DNA of 63,151 nucleotides from Comamonas sp. (GTDB taxonomy: Bacteria > Pseudomonadota > Gammaproteobacteria > Burkholderiales > Burkholderiaceae_C), in contig NZ_SPEY01000065.1 of the NCBI RefSeq assembly GCF_009360615.1, positions 1 through 63,151 on the forward strand, read 5' to 3'. This document shows, piece by piece, positions 25,827-35,201 of this stretch; position 1 is the stretch's first letter, and each line of letters starts with the position of its first letter. The translations under genes and the position numbers were made by a program. A model generated the notes under the pieces. The model was given only the letters and a program-made list of their open reading frames with translations, was not told the DNA's origin and ran no database searches.

Positions 25827-27098
25827 TCAACGGTAGATGTATTCCCGATTGAAAGGATAGCCGCTCTGCGCGCCCGCCATCGCGCCGCTGTGCAGATCTC
25901 CATCGGGTTTGCAGCAAAGCATCTGATGCAGCGCAATCCAGCCATGTTCGAAGCCCATGGCCGAGCCGGCCAGATAGAGGCGATAGGCGCGCAGCGCCTT
26001 GGCGGCTTTTTCTGCGTCATACTGCGCCTGCAAGATGGCCTGGGCCTCACCCAGCCGGCTCTCCAGCGTGTCCGACCAGGACCAGAGCGTGCGCGCATAG
26101 TGCGGGCGCAAGTTTTCGGTATCCACCATCTCCAGTCCGCTGGCCGCCAGATCATGCAGCACGCGGCTGACATGCATGAGCTCGCCACCGGGAAAGATGT
26201 AGCGGTTGATGAACTCGCCCATGCCGGCGCCCAGCTCCACATTGCTGACTCCGCCCGCCGTGATGCCGTGGATCAGCGCCAGACCACCGGGCCTGAGCAT
26301 GGAATGGATGGTTTCGAAATATTCCGGCAGGTTGGCGCTGCCCACGTGCTCGAACATGCCGACCGAACCGATCTTGTCGAACGGCTCCACATCCCCCATT
26401 TGCCGGTAGTCGCGCAGCTCGACCCGGACCTTGCCCTGCAGACCCTTCTCGGCAATCAGGCGCTGCACATGATCGAACTGGTTGCGCGACAGCGTGATGC
26501 CATGGGCCTGGACTCCGTAATGTTCGGCCGCCCAGAAGATCAGCCCGCCCCAGCCGGATCCGATGTCCCAGAAGCGCTCGCCAGGCTGGAGCCTGAGCTT
26601 TTTGCAGATGTGATCGAGCTTGGCCTCCTGCGCCTGGGCCAGGCTCATGCTCTGCTCCTTGTAGTAGGCACAGGAATAGACACGGCGCGGATCCAGCCAC
26701 AGCGCGTAGAAGTCGTCGGAGAGATCGTAATGAAACTGGATCTGCTCGGCATCGCGCGTCAGCGTGTGCATGGCCAGTGATCTGGCCTTGGAAACCGTCT
26801 GCCCCAGCCAGGAGGGCGCATGGCTGACCGGATCGCCGCGCAGCAGCCCGGCGGCGGCTGCCATGATGTCGCGGGAGCTGCCCTTGACCTCCACCCACCC
26901 CTCGACGATGGCCGAACCGATCGATCCGATCTGGCCGTCCAGCAATGCCGCCAGGGCCTTGGGGGAGCGAAAAACGAGTTGAACCGCACTGTGTTCAGAC
27001 CCGATGCGCTCGCCCGATGGTAGTTCTACCGATGCCGTCACAGGAAGTCTTGCTAGCAACGGCTCCAGTGTGCTCAACAGGTTTTTCATGAAAACCAT
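25827..27098 (-). CDS. cfa: Cyclopropane-fatty-acyl-phospholipid synthase family methyltransferase
   Basis: A 423-residue protein close to the 380-420 residues of CFA synthases. An N-terminal SCP2-like region is followed by the catalytic domain: YDLSDDFYALWLDPRRVYSCAYY, the SAM-binding motif FWDIGSGWGG and HGITLSRNQFDH. It would transfer a methylene group from S-adenosylmethionine to unsaturated membrane phospholipids. ATG 27098 and ATG 27089 (MKNLLSTLEPLLARL) are both possible. The DUF1840 gene follows closely. Confidence 0.92.
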   Translation of the reverse strand: MVFMKNLLSTLEPLLARLPVTASVELPSGERIGSEHSAVQLVFRSPKALAALLDGQIGSIGSAIVEGWVEVKGSSRDIMAAAAGLLRGDPVSHAPSWLGQTVSKARSLAMHTLTRDAEQIQFHYDLSDDFYALWLDPRRVYSCAYYKEQSMSLAQAQEAKLDHICKKLRLQPGERFWDIGSGWGGLIFWAAEHYGVQAHGITLSRNQFDHVQRLIAEKGLQGKVRVELRDYRQMGDVEPFDKIGSVGMFEHVGSANLPEYFETIHSMLRPGGLALIHGITAGGVSNVELGAGMGEFINRYIFPGGELMHVSRVLHDLAASGLEMVDTENLRPHYARTLWSWSDTLESRLGEAQAILQAQYDAEKAAKALRAYRLYLAGSAMGFEHGWIALHQMLCCKPDGDLHSGAMAGAQSGYPFNREYIYR

Positions 27099-27172
27099 TG
27101 TTCACATCGACCATGGCAGGGTCAAGACGGCAAACATCTCCGAACCGGGACCGGTCCGGGTCAGACGAGGCC

Positions 27173-27790
27173 TCAGCTGCGGGCCTTCACCAACTTTTCA
27201 TAGGCTTTGAGGGTGCCTGGGGCGATGGACTGCAGCACTTGCTCATAGGCCGTCTTGTGGCGCGCCAGCAAACGCATGGACGCAACGGTACGGCTGCGGC
27301 AGAACCAGTGACAAGTGTGTTGCATCAGCATCAGTTCGGCCGTCATGGTGAAGGCACGGCGCTTGCGCTCCTCCTCGTCGACCGCGTCGCCGACACGGGC
27401 TGCTGCAAGCGCCTGGGCGTGCAGCTTCATGGCCTCGCGCACATCCAGGCTGGCCGAAGGAAGAACGCGGGTCGCATAGGGCAGCGCCAGCGGCAGGGTG
27501 CTGGCACGTGTCTGCTCGGCTGGCAAGGTGGCAAATTCTTGTGCAAAACGCTGGAACTGGCTCACCAGGCTGCTCTCGGTATTGGCCAGCACGGGCCAGA
27601 TCTGCTCACGCCGCTGGGCATCCTTCTCGCCGATGACGCGCAGATACCCTTCCATCAGATTGGCCATGAGCTTCTCGATCTGAAAGCGTGCCAGGTGCTG
27701 GGCCAGAAGCTGGGTGTGCTGGCGTTGCTCCTGCTTCTTGAGCACGTAGAGCACGGTGGTGACAATGATGGCGAGCGTTAGAAAATCCAT
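27173..27790 (-). CDS. Membrane-anchored protein of unknown function
   Basis: A 205-residue protein with one N-terminal membrane helix (MDFLTLAIIVTTVLYVL) followed by a basic, Gln-rich coiled stretch (KKQEQRQHTQLLAQHLARF) and a helical remainder with clustered His/Cys (MLMQHTCHWFCRSRTVAS). I do not recognise a family. The open frame continues far upstream in frame, but the hydrophobic start at 27790 and the divergent gene make ATG 27790 the natural start. It is head-to-head with the PF10023 gene, start codons only 30 bases apart. Confidence 0.7.
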   Translation of the reverse strand: MDFLTLAIIVTTVLYVLKKQEQRQHTQLLAQHLARFQIEKLMANLMEGYLRVIGEKDAQRREQIWPVLANTESSLVSQFQRFAQEFATLPAEQTRASTLPLALPYATRVLPSASLDVREAMKLHAQALAAARVGDAVDEEERKRRAFTMTAELMLMQHTCHWFCRSRTVASMRLLARHKTAYEQVLQSIAPGTLKAYEKLVKARS

Positions 27791-27820
27791 GAAGCGAAAC
27801 CAGACAGGCGGACAAGCGCA

Positions 27821-29014
27821 ATGAGAAAAAGGATGAGTGTAGTCAGCCTGAGGGCTCTGCTGGGAATTGGCGCCGCAATGGCCGGCCTCACGGGCTGCAG
27901 CAGTGCCGGCTATTACTGGCAGGGTTTCAAGGGCCAGATGCAGATTCTTCAGGCCGCGCGGCCCGTCGATGACTGGCTGCGCGAGGACAGCACCCCTGCG
28001 GAGCTGCGACAGCGCCTGCAGACGGCGCAGCGCATGCGCCGCTTTGCCAGCCAGGAGCTCGCCCTTCCCGACAACGCCAGCTACACCCGCTATGCCCAGC
28101 TGCAGCGCCCATATGCCGTCTGGAACGTGGTGGCAGCCCCGGTCTACAGCCTGGAGATGCACCAGTGGTGCTTCCCCATCACCGGCTGCATTGCCTACCG
28201 GGGCTATTTCAGCCAGGAAGATGCACGGGCAGAGGCGCTCAGGCTTCAGGTCCGAGGGCTGGAGACCAGCGTCTATGGCGTTCCGGCCTACTCCACGCTG
28301 GGCTATCTGAACTGGCTGGGCGGCGACCCCCTGCTCAGCACCTTCGCCTCCTGGCAGGAAGGCGACTTTGCCGGTCTGCTGTTCCACGAATTGGCCCACC
28401 AGCTGCTGTATGTGAAGAACGACACGGCCTTCAACGAGTCCTTTGCCACCACGGTGGAGCGCATGGCCACGCCTTTATGGCTGCACGGCCACGCCAGCCC
28501 CGCCACGCAGCAACGCTGGCAGCAGGGCCTGCAGCGGCGAGAGCGCTGGCAGCAGCTCACACGCGAGACCCGCCGGCGCCTGCAACAAATCTACGAGACT
28601 GACGGTACCCGGCCCGTTGATGCAAAATCGCTGCCCGCGCTCAAAGACAAGGTATTGGAAGAATTCCGCAGCACCTATGCACAGCTCAGGGCGCAATGGA
28701 TCGCCGCAGACGCGCCCCTGCTCACCAGCCCGGCCTTGCGCGAGCAGTATGACCGCCGCCTCGCCCAGACCGACGAGTGGGTGGCGCAGGCCAATAACGC
28801 CAGCTTCGGCGCCCTGGCTGCCTACGATGACTGGGTCCCTGCCATGACCAGCTGGTGGCTGAAGCTGCGCGGCGATGGCCCGGCCACGCAGGAAACCTGG
28901 CACCGCTTCTATGCGCAGATGCGCGATCTGTCGAAACTGCCTCCTGAGGAACGCAAGCTGCGGCTATGCGCCCAATGGGGAGAAGCGGCAAAAACAGCGT
29001 CGCAGTGTCAATAA
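27821..29014 (+). CDS. Lipoprotein aminopeptidase, PF10023 (DUF2265) family
   Basis: A 397-residue lipoprotein with lipobox LTGC after a hydrophobic signal. The mature protein holds the zinc motif HELAHQLLYVKNDTAFNES (HExxH plus downstream Glu in NESFA), placing it with the putative predicted aminopeptidases of PF10023. Expected to be anchored in the outer or inner membrane facing the periplasm. Start ATG 27821 (MRKRMSVV); ATG 27833 would also work. Activity is inferred from the metal motif only. Confidence 0.85.
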   Translation: MRKRMSVVSLRALLGIGAAMAGLTGCSSAGYYWQGFKGQMQILQAARPVDDWLREDSTPAELRQRLQTAQRMRRFASQELALPDNASYTRYAQLQRPYAVWNVVAAPVYSLEMHQWCFPITGCIAYRGYFSQEDARAEALRLQVRGLETSVYGVPAYSTLGYLNWLGGDPLLSTFASWQEGDFAGLLFHELAHQLLYVKNDTAFNESFATTVERMATPLWLHGHASPATQQRWQQGLQRRERWQQLTRETRRRLQQIYETDGTRPVDAKSLPALKDKVLEEFRSTYAQLRAQWIAADAPLLTSPALREQYDRRLAQTDEWVAQANNASFGALAAYDDWVPAMTSWWLKLRGDGPATQETWHRFYAQMRDLSKLPPEERKLRLCAQWGEAAKTASQCQ

Positions 29015-29118
29015 TTTCCTCCGATAGACAGAAAATCATTTTTTAACAGGGTTAACCATGTAGGAAGCTTCAGCGCTTTTTAAGAAAGTCCCGCCAGACT
29101 TGTCCGACACCCATTTTT

Positions 29119-30816
29119 TTGCCCTCTGCCGTGGCTATCCAAGACTCCGTTTCCGCCCCCGTTCACAAGGGGCTTTTTCAACCTCGCTCCCCTCAGTTCA
29201 TTGCTCTGGCACTGGCCCTATGGCTGACGCTGACGGCCAACTGGGCCCTGTGGCTGCGCCTGCCCTCACTGGATGGCTACCACGGCAGCCTGGCCGTTCT
29301 TGCACTGCGGGTCGCACCGCTGGTGCTGGGTGCCAGCCTGTTGCTGACCTCCCTGTTCGCCTGGCCGCGCTTTACCAAGCCGTTCTGGATCGCGCTGCTG
29401 CTCGTGGCGGCCAGCTCCCAGTACTTCATGGTCAGCTACGGCACCGTGATGGACAAGGGCATGATCCACAACATCCTCCAGACCGACGCACGCGAAAGCT
29501 CCGACCTGTTCAACATCAAGCTGCTGCTCGAAGTGCTGGTCATCGCCATCCTGCCAGCCATCTGGCTGTGGAAAACCCCGCTCAAGCGCGCCCGAAGCAT
29601 CTGGCGCAACCTGCTGCGCACCGCCTTGTTGCTGCTGGGGGGCATTGCACTGATCGCCGCCTCGCTGGCGGTCTCTTATCGAGACCTGGCGCCGGTGGTG
29701 CGCAACAATCTCTGGCTGCGCTACATGATCAATCCGATCAATCCCGTGCTGTCCGCGGCCTCGGTGGCTCTGGACCCTATCCTCAACAAACCCAAGCCTT
29801 TTGTCAGCATCACGAGCGGTGCAGCCCTGGGGGCCAGCTACGCTGCCGCCAAGAAGCCACCGCTGCTGGTGCTGGTCGTCGGCGAGACGGCGCGCGCCAG
29901 GAACTTCAGCCTCAACGGCTATGAACGCGATACCAACCCCGAGCTGGCCAAGCGCGACGTGCTGAGCTGGCGCAACGCGCGCTCCTGCGGCACCAGCACC
30001 CGCGAGTCGGTGCCCTGCATGTTCTCCAACCTGGGCCGAGAAGGCTTCTACGCCTCCAAGGTCGAGCATGACAATCTTCTCGACGTCCTGCAGGCTGCCG
30101 GACTCGCCGTGCTTTGGATCGACAACCAGGCCGGCTGCAAAGGCGTGTGCAAGCGCATTCCCATGGCAGATACCGCCGACAGCGTGAATACGCCTGCCGG
30201 CAAGGCCTTGTGCGCCCAGGATGGCGAATGCCTGGATGCCCTGCTGCTCGAGGGTCTGGACGAGCGCATCGCCAAGCTGGACCCCGCACGCCGCGCCAAG
30301 GGTCTGGTTCTGGTCATGCACCAGATGGGCAGTCATGGCCCCGAATACTTCAAGCGCTCCACTCCGGACCTCAAGGCCTTCAAACCCGAATGCGCCACCA
30401 ATGCCCTGTCCAGCTGCCCACAGCAAAACGTGGTCAATGTCTACGACAACTCCATTCGCTATACCGACCATTTCCTGGCCCAGACCATCGACTGGCTCAA
30501 GACCCAGCAGAGCCAGTTTGAAACCGGCATGTTCTACATGTCCGACCACGGCGAGTCGCTGGGCGAACTCGGTGTCTATCTGCATGGCATGCCCTATGCC
30601 ATGGCCCCCGATGATCAGAAACATGTGCCCATGATTGCCTGGCTGGGAACGCTGGGTGCTCGTACCGGCCTGAATCAGAACTGCCTGAGCAAGACACTGG
30701 ATCAGCCCCTCTCGCATGACAACCTGTTCCATACGGTCATGGGCCTGATGGACGTCACCTCGCCGACCTACAAACAGCCGCTGGATGCATTTGCCAGCTG
30801 CCGCAAGGCCAGCTAG
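29119..30816 (+). CDS. eptA: Lipid A phosphoethanolamine transferase, EptA family
   Basis: A 565-residue protein with about five N-terminal membrane helices and a periplasmic alkaline-phosphatase-like domain. Diagnostic segments are VVGETARARNFSLNGYERDTNP (metal-binding Glu), SCGTSTRESVPCMFS (nucleophile Thr near residue 293, flanked by disulfide Cys) and YMSDHGESLGE (metal ligands). EptA adds phosphoethanolamine to lipid A phosphates, lowering negative charge and polymyxin binding. The start is unclear: TTG 29119 and GTG 29131 (MAIQDSVSAP) are in frame and no strong ribosome site is visible. No two-component regulator is adjacent. Confidence 0.92.
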   Translation: MPSAVAIQDSVSAPVHKGLFQPRSPQFIALALALWLTLTANWALWLRLPSLDGYHGSLAVLALRVAPLVLGASLLLTSLFAWPRFTKPFWIALLLVAASSQYFMVSYGTVMDKGMIHNILQTDARESSDLFNIKLLLEVLVIAILPAIWLWKTPLKRARSIWRNLLRTALLLLGGIALIAASLAVSYRDLAPVVRNNLWLRYMINPINPVLSAASVALDPILNKPKPFVSITSGAALGASYAAAKKPPLLVLVVGETARARNFSLNGYERDTNPELAKRDVLSWRNARSCGTSTRESVPCMFSNLGREGFYASKVEHDNLLDVLQAAGLAVLWIDNQAGCKGVCKRIPMADTADSVNTPAGKALCAQDGECLDALLLEGLDERIAKLDPARRAKGLVLVMHQMGSHGPEYFKRSTPDLKAFKPECATNALSSCPQQNVVNVYDNSIRYTDHFLAQTIDWLKTQQSQFETGMFYMSDHGESLGELGVYLHGMPYAMAPDDQKHVPMIAWLGTLGARTGLNQNCLSKTLDQPLSHDNLFHTVMGLMDVTSPTYKQPLDAFASCRKAS

Positions 30817-30835
30817 GTATTGACTGCGCAGCACA

Positions 30836-30874
30836 AAAAAGGCCTGCCGGATGGACAATCCGGCAGGCCTTTTT
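30836..30874. terminator. Bidirectional intrinsic terminator
   Basis: Seventeen-base perfect arms (AAAAAGGCCTGCCGGAT and its complement) around a five-base loop. It separates the convergent eptA gene and the ABC transporter operon and can stop transcription on both strands. Confidence 0.92.
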
Positions 30875-30903
30875 CCTTTTCAACCGCGATCAGCGTCAGC
30901 GCA

Positions 30904-31674
30904 TCACTCGCCCTGAGAGCCGCGGCGTGCCCAGCCCGTGGTGTGCTTTTCCAGCAGATTGAACAGCTCGTACATCACCATGGCCATGGCCCCCACCACG
31001 ATCAGCCCCGCAAAGGCCAGGCCCATCTGCATGGAAGAGCCGGCGGAGACCAGCAGGTAGCCGATACCCTCGTTGGCTGCCGTCATTTCGCTGACCGTGG
31101 TGCCCACGAAGGCCAGCGTGATCGCGACCTTGAGCGATCCGTAGAAATACGGCAGGGAACGCGGCAGGCCGACCTTGATCAGCACGTCCCAGCGCTTGGC
31201 TCCCAGCACGCGCAGCACATCTTCCAGTTCGGGCTCCAGCGTGGCCAGACCCGTGGCGATATTGACCATGATGGGGAAGAAGCTGATCAGAAAGGCCGTG
31301 AGAATGGCCGGGCCTGCACCGATGCCGAACCAGACCACCAGAATCGGCACGAACGCGGCCTTGGGCAGGGCGTTGAAAGCCGTCATCAGCGGATAGAACG
31401 CCGCATAGGCCAGGCGCGAGGAGCCGATCAGAAACCCCAGCAGCACGCCCACCACGATCGCCAGCGCAAAGCCCGCCATCGTCACCCAGTAGGTGCGCCA
31501 CGCATGCAGGGCAATCGTGCCCGCAAACTCATAGAGCTGATGACCGATGGCCCAGGGGCTGGGGAAGATGAATTCCGAGACGCCGAAGCCCGAACAGATG
31601 ATCTGCCATAGCAGGACGATCAGCAGCAACAGCAGCCAGGGAGCCCAGCGCTCGGCAGTTTTTTGATGTTTCAT
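30904..31674 (-). CDS. ABC transporter permease, SsuC/TauC/ThiX type
   Basis: A 256-residue permease with about six helices. The coupling motif region reads EDVLRVLGAKRWDVLIKVGLPRSLPYFYGSLKVAI, characteristic of the nitrate/sulfonate/taurine/pyrimidine-precursor class. It is the last gene of a minus-strand operon: two receptors with a deaminase between them, ATPase, permease. Eight bases separate it from the ATPase gene. Confidence 0.9.
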   Translation of the reverse strand: MKHQKTAERWAPWLLLLLIVLLWQIICSGFGVSEFIFPSPWAIGHQLYEFAGTIALHAWRTYWVTMAGFALAIVVGVLLGFLIGSSRLAYAAFYPLMTAFNALPKAAFVPILVVWFGIGAGPAILTAFLISFFPIMVNIATGLATLEPELEDVLRVLGAKRWDVLIKVGLPRSLPYFYGSLKVAITLAFVGTTVSEMTAANEGIGYLLVSAGSSMQMGLAFAGLIVVGAMAMVMYELFNLLEKHTTGWARRGSQGE

Positions 31675-31682
31675 GGTGCGCC

Positions 31683-32531
31683 TTATTGAGGAATGGCTGC
31701 AGCGGTATCGGTGCCGCTTTTGCGCAGGGCTCCGATATGGCCGCGCAGCTCGTAGACGATGTCCGAGAACTCGGGGGTGTAGGTGACCTCCAGATCGCGC
31801 GGGCGCGGCAGGTCGATGTCGCGGCGCACCACGAAGCGGCCCGGGCTTTTGCTCATCACATAGACGGTATCGGCCAGGAACACGCTCTCGCGCAGATCAT
31901 GCGTGACCAGGATCACATTGAACTTCTGCTCGGCCTGCAGGTCGCGCAAAATGCACCACAGCTCTTCACGCGTGAAGGCGTCGAGCGCGCCAAAAGGCTC
32001 GTCGAGCAGCAGCATCTGCGGCTCGTGAATCAGGGCGCGGCAGATGCTGGCGCGCTGCTGCATGCCGCCTGACAGCTGCCAGGGGTATTTGCGTTCATAG
32101 CCCGCGAGTCCGACCTTGCCCAGCAGCTCGATGGCACGCGCCTCGTATTCCTTGCGCTTTTGCTTGAATTGCGAGCGGTGCGGCTCCACGATCTCCAGCG
32201 GCAGCAGCACATTGTCCAACGTGGTGCGCCAGGGCAGCAGCGACGAGGACTGGAATGCCATGCCCGAGATCTTGAGCGGCCCCGTCACGCGCTGGCCATC
32301 GACCGTGATGCGCCCCATGGACGGCATCTTCAGGCCCGTGGTGAGCTTCATGAAAGTGGACTTGCCGCAGCCCGAAGGGCCGACGATGGCGATGAACTCG
32401 CCGCGCTGCACCGTGAGGTCGATGGCCTCCACCGCAAAGTGGTTGGCCTGCAGCAGCTCTTCGTTATAAGCCAGCCAGACGTCCTTGAATTCGACAAAGG
32501 GCCGGGCAGCTTCTGTATCTGATGACTTCAT
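31683..32531 (-). CDS. ABC transporter ATP-binding protein, SsuB/TauB/ThiZ type
   Basis: A 282-residue ATPase with Walker A GPSGCGKST, signature LSGGMQQRASICRAL, Walker B MLLLDEPFGALD and switch His in LVTHDLRESVFLADTVYVM. Sequence class matches the transporters for sulfonates, taurine, nitrate and thiamine-pyrimidine precursors, so the class alone does not set the substrate. It partners with the permease downstream and the receptors upstream. Confidence 0.92.
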   Translation of the reverse strand: MKSSDTEAARPFVEFKDVWLAYNEELLQANHFAVEAIDLTVQRGEFIAIVGPSGCGKSTFMKLTTGLKMPSMGRITVDGQRVTGPLKISGMAFQSSSLLPWRTTLDNVLLPLEIVEPHRSQFKQKRKEYEARAIELLGKVGLAGYERKYPWQLSGGMQQRASICRALIHEPQMLLLDEPFGALDAFTREELWCILRDLQAEQKFNVILVTHDLRESVFLADTVYVMSKSPGRFVVRRDIDLPRPRDLEVTYTPEFSDIVYELRGHIGALRKSGTDTAAAIPQ

Positions 32532-32588
32532 AAAAACAGGCTGTAGCGCCTGTCACACAAGCGCATCCAGCAATCAATCAATGGGCAA

Positions 32589-33617
32589 TTACTTTTTGGG
32601 AAAAACGTCGAGTTCCGCGACGGGCGGCAGGAAACGGCCGTTCCAGAGCGTCTCGGGGTTCACGCGTGTCTTGGTCGCATAGACGTCAGAGATCTGGGAA
32701 GCCATCAGCGCCATGCGTGTCGGGCTGACCTGGCCAAAGCCTTCGCCGCGTGCATCGGCGGTGTTGATCACGGTGTCGATCGCCAGTTGCAGACGCCGGG
32801 TTTCCAGAGCGGTGTTGACGATGCCGTCGCGCTCCTTCACATAGGCGATGGCGGCTGCGGGGTTAGCCATGACTTCCTTGGCCCCTTTACTGAAGGCCTT
32901 GAGGAAGGCACGCACGGCTTCGGGGTTCTCGCGCACCAGCTTGGCGCTGGCGATGATGGCGTTGCCATAGAGCTTGACGCCGTTGTCGGCAAACGGCATG
33001 ACCACCACATCGGCCGCCTTCACGCCGCGTGCCTCCAGGTTCAGCAGCGACGTAAAGGTAAAGCCCGTGATGGCGTCGATATCGCCGCGCACCAGCATGG
33101 TCTCGCGCAGCGGTGGATCCATGGTGGTCCATTGCACATCGCCCACCTTGTTGGCCTTGGCAAACAACGGAAAGCCGCGCCGGCCGGCATCAAACACCGG
33201 GGCCCCCAGCTTTTTGCCCGTCAGATCGGCGGGCTTGGCAATGGCACTCTTCTTGAGCGCCATGACCGAAGCCGGGGTATTGTTGTAGACCATCATCACG
33301 GCGACGGGTTTGTCCTTGACTTCCGGGTTGTTGGCATGAAACTCCATGAGCGCTGCCAGATCGGCAAACCCCATGTCGTAGGAGCCCGATGCCACGCGCT
33401 GAATCGCGCCACCGGAGCCGCTGCCGGCGTCCACCGTCACATTCAGACCCGCAGCCTGAAAATAGCCCTTGGCAACTGGCTGCAGGAACAGCGCCGCAGG
33501 TCCTTCGAAACGCCAGTCGAGCTGGAATTTGATGGGCGTGGCGGCAAAGGCGGCCGTGGCGCTGGCAAAGCTGCCCAGGGCCAGAACGGATTGCAGGAAC
33601 AGGCGCTTGGTTTGCAT
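32589..33617 (-). CDS. ABC substrate-binding protein, NMT1/THI5-like (receptor 1)
   Basis: A 342-residue receptor with signal peptide (MQTKRLFLQSVLALGSFASATAAFA). The mature protein starts TPIKFQLDWRFEGPAALFLQPVAKGYF, with GSGSGGAIQRVASGSYDMGFADLAALMEF, the NMT1/THI5-like pattern used by receptors for pyrimidine precursors, sulfonates and related compounds. It is paralogous to the receptor at 34185-35201 (shared GSGS..IxRxASGxYxxGxxDxxxLxEF and a similar C-terminus). AGGGAAG precedes ATG 33617. Located between the ATPase and deaminase genes. Confidence 0.9.
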   Translation of the reverse strand: MQTKRLFLQSVLALGSFASATAAFAATPIKFQLDWRFEGPAALFLQPVAKGYFQAAGLNVTVDAGSGSGGAIQRVASGSYDMGFADLAALMEFHANNPEVKDKPVAVMMVYNNTPASVMALKKSAIAKPADLTGKKLGAPVFDAGRRGFPLFAKANKVGDVQWTTMDPPLRETMLVRGDIDAITGFTFTSLLNLEARGVKAADVVVMPFADNGVKLYGNAIIASAKLVRENPEAVRAFLKAFSKGAKEVMANPAAAIAYVKERDGIVNTALETRRLQLAIDTVINTADARGEGFGQVSPTRMALMASQISDVYATKTRVNPETLWNGRFLPPVAELDVFPKK

Positions 33618-33670
33618 GGTGGCTTCCCTCTCTCTATGTCAATGAATTGCGGTTGAATGCGTGCGGGTGC

Positions 33671-34171
33671 TCAGACCTTCCAGGCGCCCTGGTGCGAACT
33701 GCTGGCCTCTTCGATCAAGGCTGGCCCGATGCATTCGATGGCGTGCGAAGCGGCCTGAAACACATCGCGGCAGGACAGCTCGGCATCCTTCTGATCGAGC
33801 CGCTCGCCACGGAACACGCGCAGCCGCTCGGCATCGATGCCATAGACCACCCGGCCGATGGCGGACCAGAAGATCGCACCGGCGCACATCACGCAGGGCT
33901 CGGCCGATGAGTACAGCGTGGCGAGGGCCAGCTCATCGCGTGAATGCAGAGGGCTGGCCAGGCGGATGGCCGACAGCTCGGCATGGGCCGTGCAATCGCC
34001 GCTCTCGCCGTTGGCATTGCTGGCCTGCGCCAGCACGCGACCGTCGGCTGCCACGATCAGCGCGCCAAACGGACGGTTTCCACGCTCGCGCGCCTTATCC
34101 GCGAGCGCAATGGCCTGACGCAGATAACGGCCGTCGGTGTCACTCAAAGGCTGGGCTTGAGGCAATGACAT
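33671..34171 (-). CDS. Zinc-dependent nucleoside/nucleobase deaminase
   Basis: A 166-residue cytidine-deaminase-fold enzyme with HAE at residues 63-65 (CTAHAELSAIR) and PCxxC at 92-96 (SSAEPCVMCAGAI), the zinc ligands and proton shuttle. N-terminal RPFGALIVAADG is close in style to guanine and yeast-type cytosine deaminases rather than tRNA adenosine deaminase, but the substrate cannot be fixed. ATG 34171 (MSLPQAQPLS) is chosen; an in-frame extension to 34270 lacks family residues. It sits between two receptor genes of one importer, suggesting it acts on the imported compound. Confidence 0.87.
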   Translation of the reverse strand: MSLPQAQPLSDTDGRYLRQAIALADKARERGNRPFGALIVAADGRVLAQASNANGESGDCTAHAELSAIRLASPLHSRDELALATLYSSAEPCVMCAGAIFWSAIGRVVYGIDAERLRVFRGERLDQKDAELSCRDVFQAASHAIECIGPALIEEASSSHQGAWKV

Positions 34172-34184
34172 GGTTGATTCCTCC

Positions 34185-35201
34185 TCAGGCCTTGGGCATG
34201 CGAGCCGACCTGGCGGGCAGCATGCTGCTGTTGAACAGGGCATCGGCCGATGGCGTGGTCTTGAGCGCAAAGGTCTGCACCACGCTGTCCAGTTGCTGTT
34301 CCATCACGCGCTTGCTGAAATCGCCCAGCCCATGGCTTTTCGTGTCTGCCGCTGCCACATACTGTGCGGTGATGGACCAGCGCTCCAGCTCCAGCTTCTC
34401 GTCGAGAATCGGCTCGCGCTGGCGCACGGCGGCAATGCCTGCGGCCGGGTTGCCCAGGCATTCCACGATCGCACGGTTGGTGGCGCGCAGGAAGGCGGCC
34501 ACGACCTGCGGTTTCTCGGCGATCAGCTGGCTGGACGCCAGGATCGCGTTGCCATACAGGTGAACGCCTGCGTCGCTGTAGCGCAGGATGGAAAGCTCCT
34601 CGGGCTTGAGACGCGCAAACAGCGATACCGCCGAGTCATGGAAATAGGTGGCGGCATCCACATCGCCACGCACCATGACGTTGTCGCGTGCCGAAAACTC
34701 CGTCGTCGACCAGGCAAACAGATCGGCAGGCAGATTCCTGCGCCGCGCCACCATCGGCCAGGCTCGGCGCGTGGACTCCACCGCCGCCGCGGCCACCTTC
34801 TTGCCCTGGAGGCTTGCGAAGTCCGAAGTGATGCCCCGGTCCTTGCGCCCGATGATCACAAAGGGTGCGCGGTTGTAGTACTGATAGACAGCCTGAACAC
34901 GAGGCGTGCCGGCGTTCTGTGCGTTGAACTCGATCAGCGAGCTGATATCGCCCAGGCCCAGCTGGTAGGCACCGCTGGCAATGCGGGTGATGGAAGCCAC
35001 CGAACCCGACCCCACGTCCAGGCTCACATCCAGCCCCTCATCGCGGTAATAGCCGTTTTGCTGCGCCAGAAAGAAGGGCGCCGTCTGACCATTGACGCGG
35101 AAGTCCAGCGTGAATTTCAGCGGAGTCAGCGACTTGCCCTGGGCATGAACCCAGGGCGCAGTGCAAAGAGGCAGGGCGGCAAGAAAATGACGACGTTGCA
35201 T
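34185..35201 (-). CDS. ABC substrate-binding protein, NMT1/THI5-like (receptor 2, Tat-type signal)
   Basis: A 338-residue receptor. The N-terminus MQRRHFLAALPLCTAPWVHA has a twin-arginine-like RRHFL motif followed by a short hydrophobic core, so Tat export is likely. The mature part (LKFTLDFRVNGQTAPFFLAQQNGYYRDEGLDVSLDVG) is NMT1/THI5-like and paralogous to receptor 1. Start ATG 35201 is preferred over in-frame codons up to 35279. It is the first gene of the minus-strand operon and is divergent from the 2-oxoglutarate oxygenase gene. Two receptors for one permease suggest two related ligands. Confidence 0.88.
   Translation of the reverse strand: MQRRHFLAALPLCTAPWVHAQGKSLTPLKFTLDFRVNGQTAPFFLAQQNGYYRDEGLDVSLDVGSGSVASITRIASGAYQLGLGDISSLIEFNAQNAGTPRVQAVYQYYNRAPFVIIGRKDRGITSDFASLQGKKVAAAAVESTRRAWPMVARRRNLPADLFAWSTTEFSARDNVMVRGDVDAATYFHDSAVSLFARLKPEELSILRYSDAGVHLYGNAILASSQLIAEKPQVVAAFLRATNRAIVECLGNPAAGIAAVRQREPILDEKLELERWSITAQYVAAADTKSHGLGDFSKRVMEQQLDSVVQTFALKTTPSADALFNSSMLPARSARMPKA

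Noticed and set aside
27791..28399. Upstream extension of the unknown membrane protein frame
   Set aside because: Antisense to the PF10023 lipoprotein; the hydrophobic start at 27790 is the natural N-terminus.
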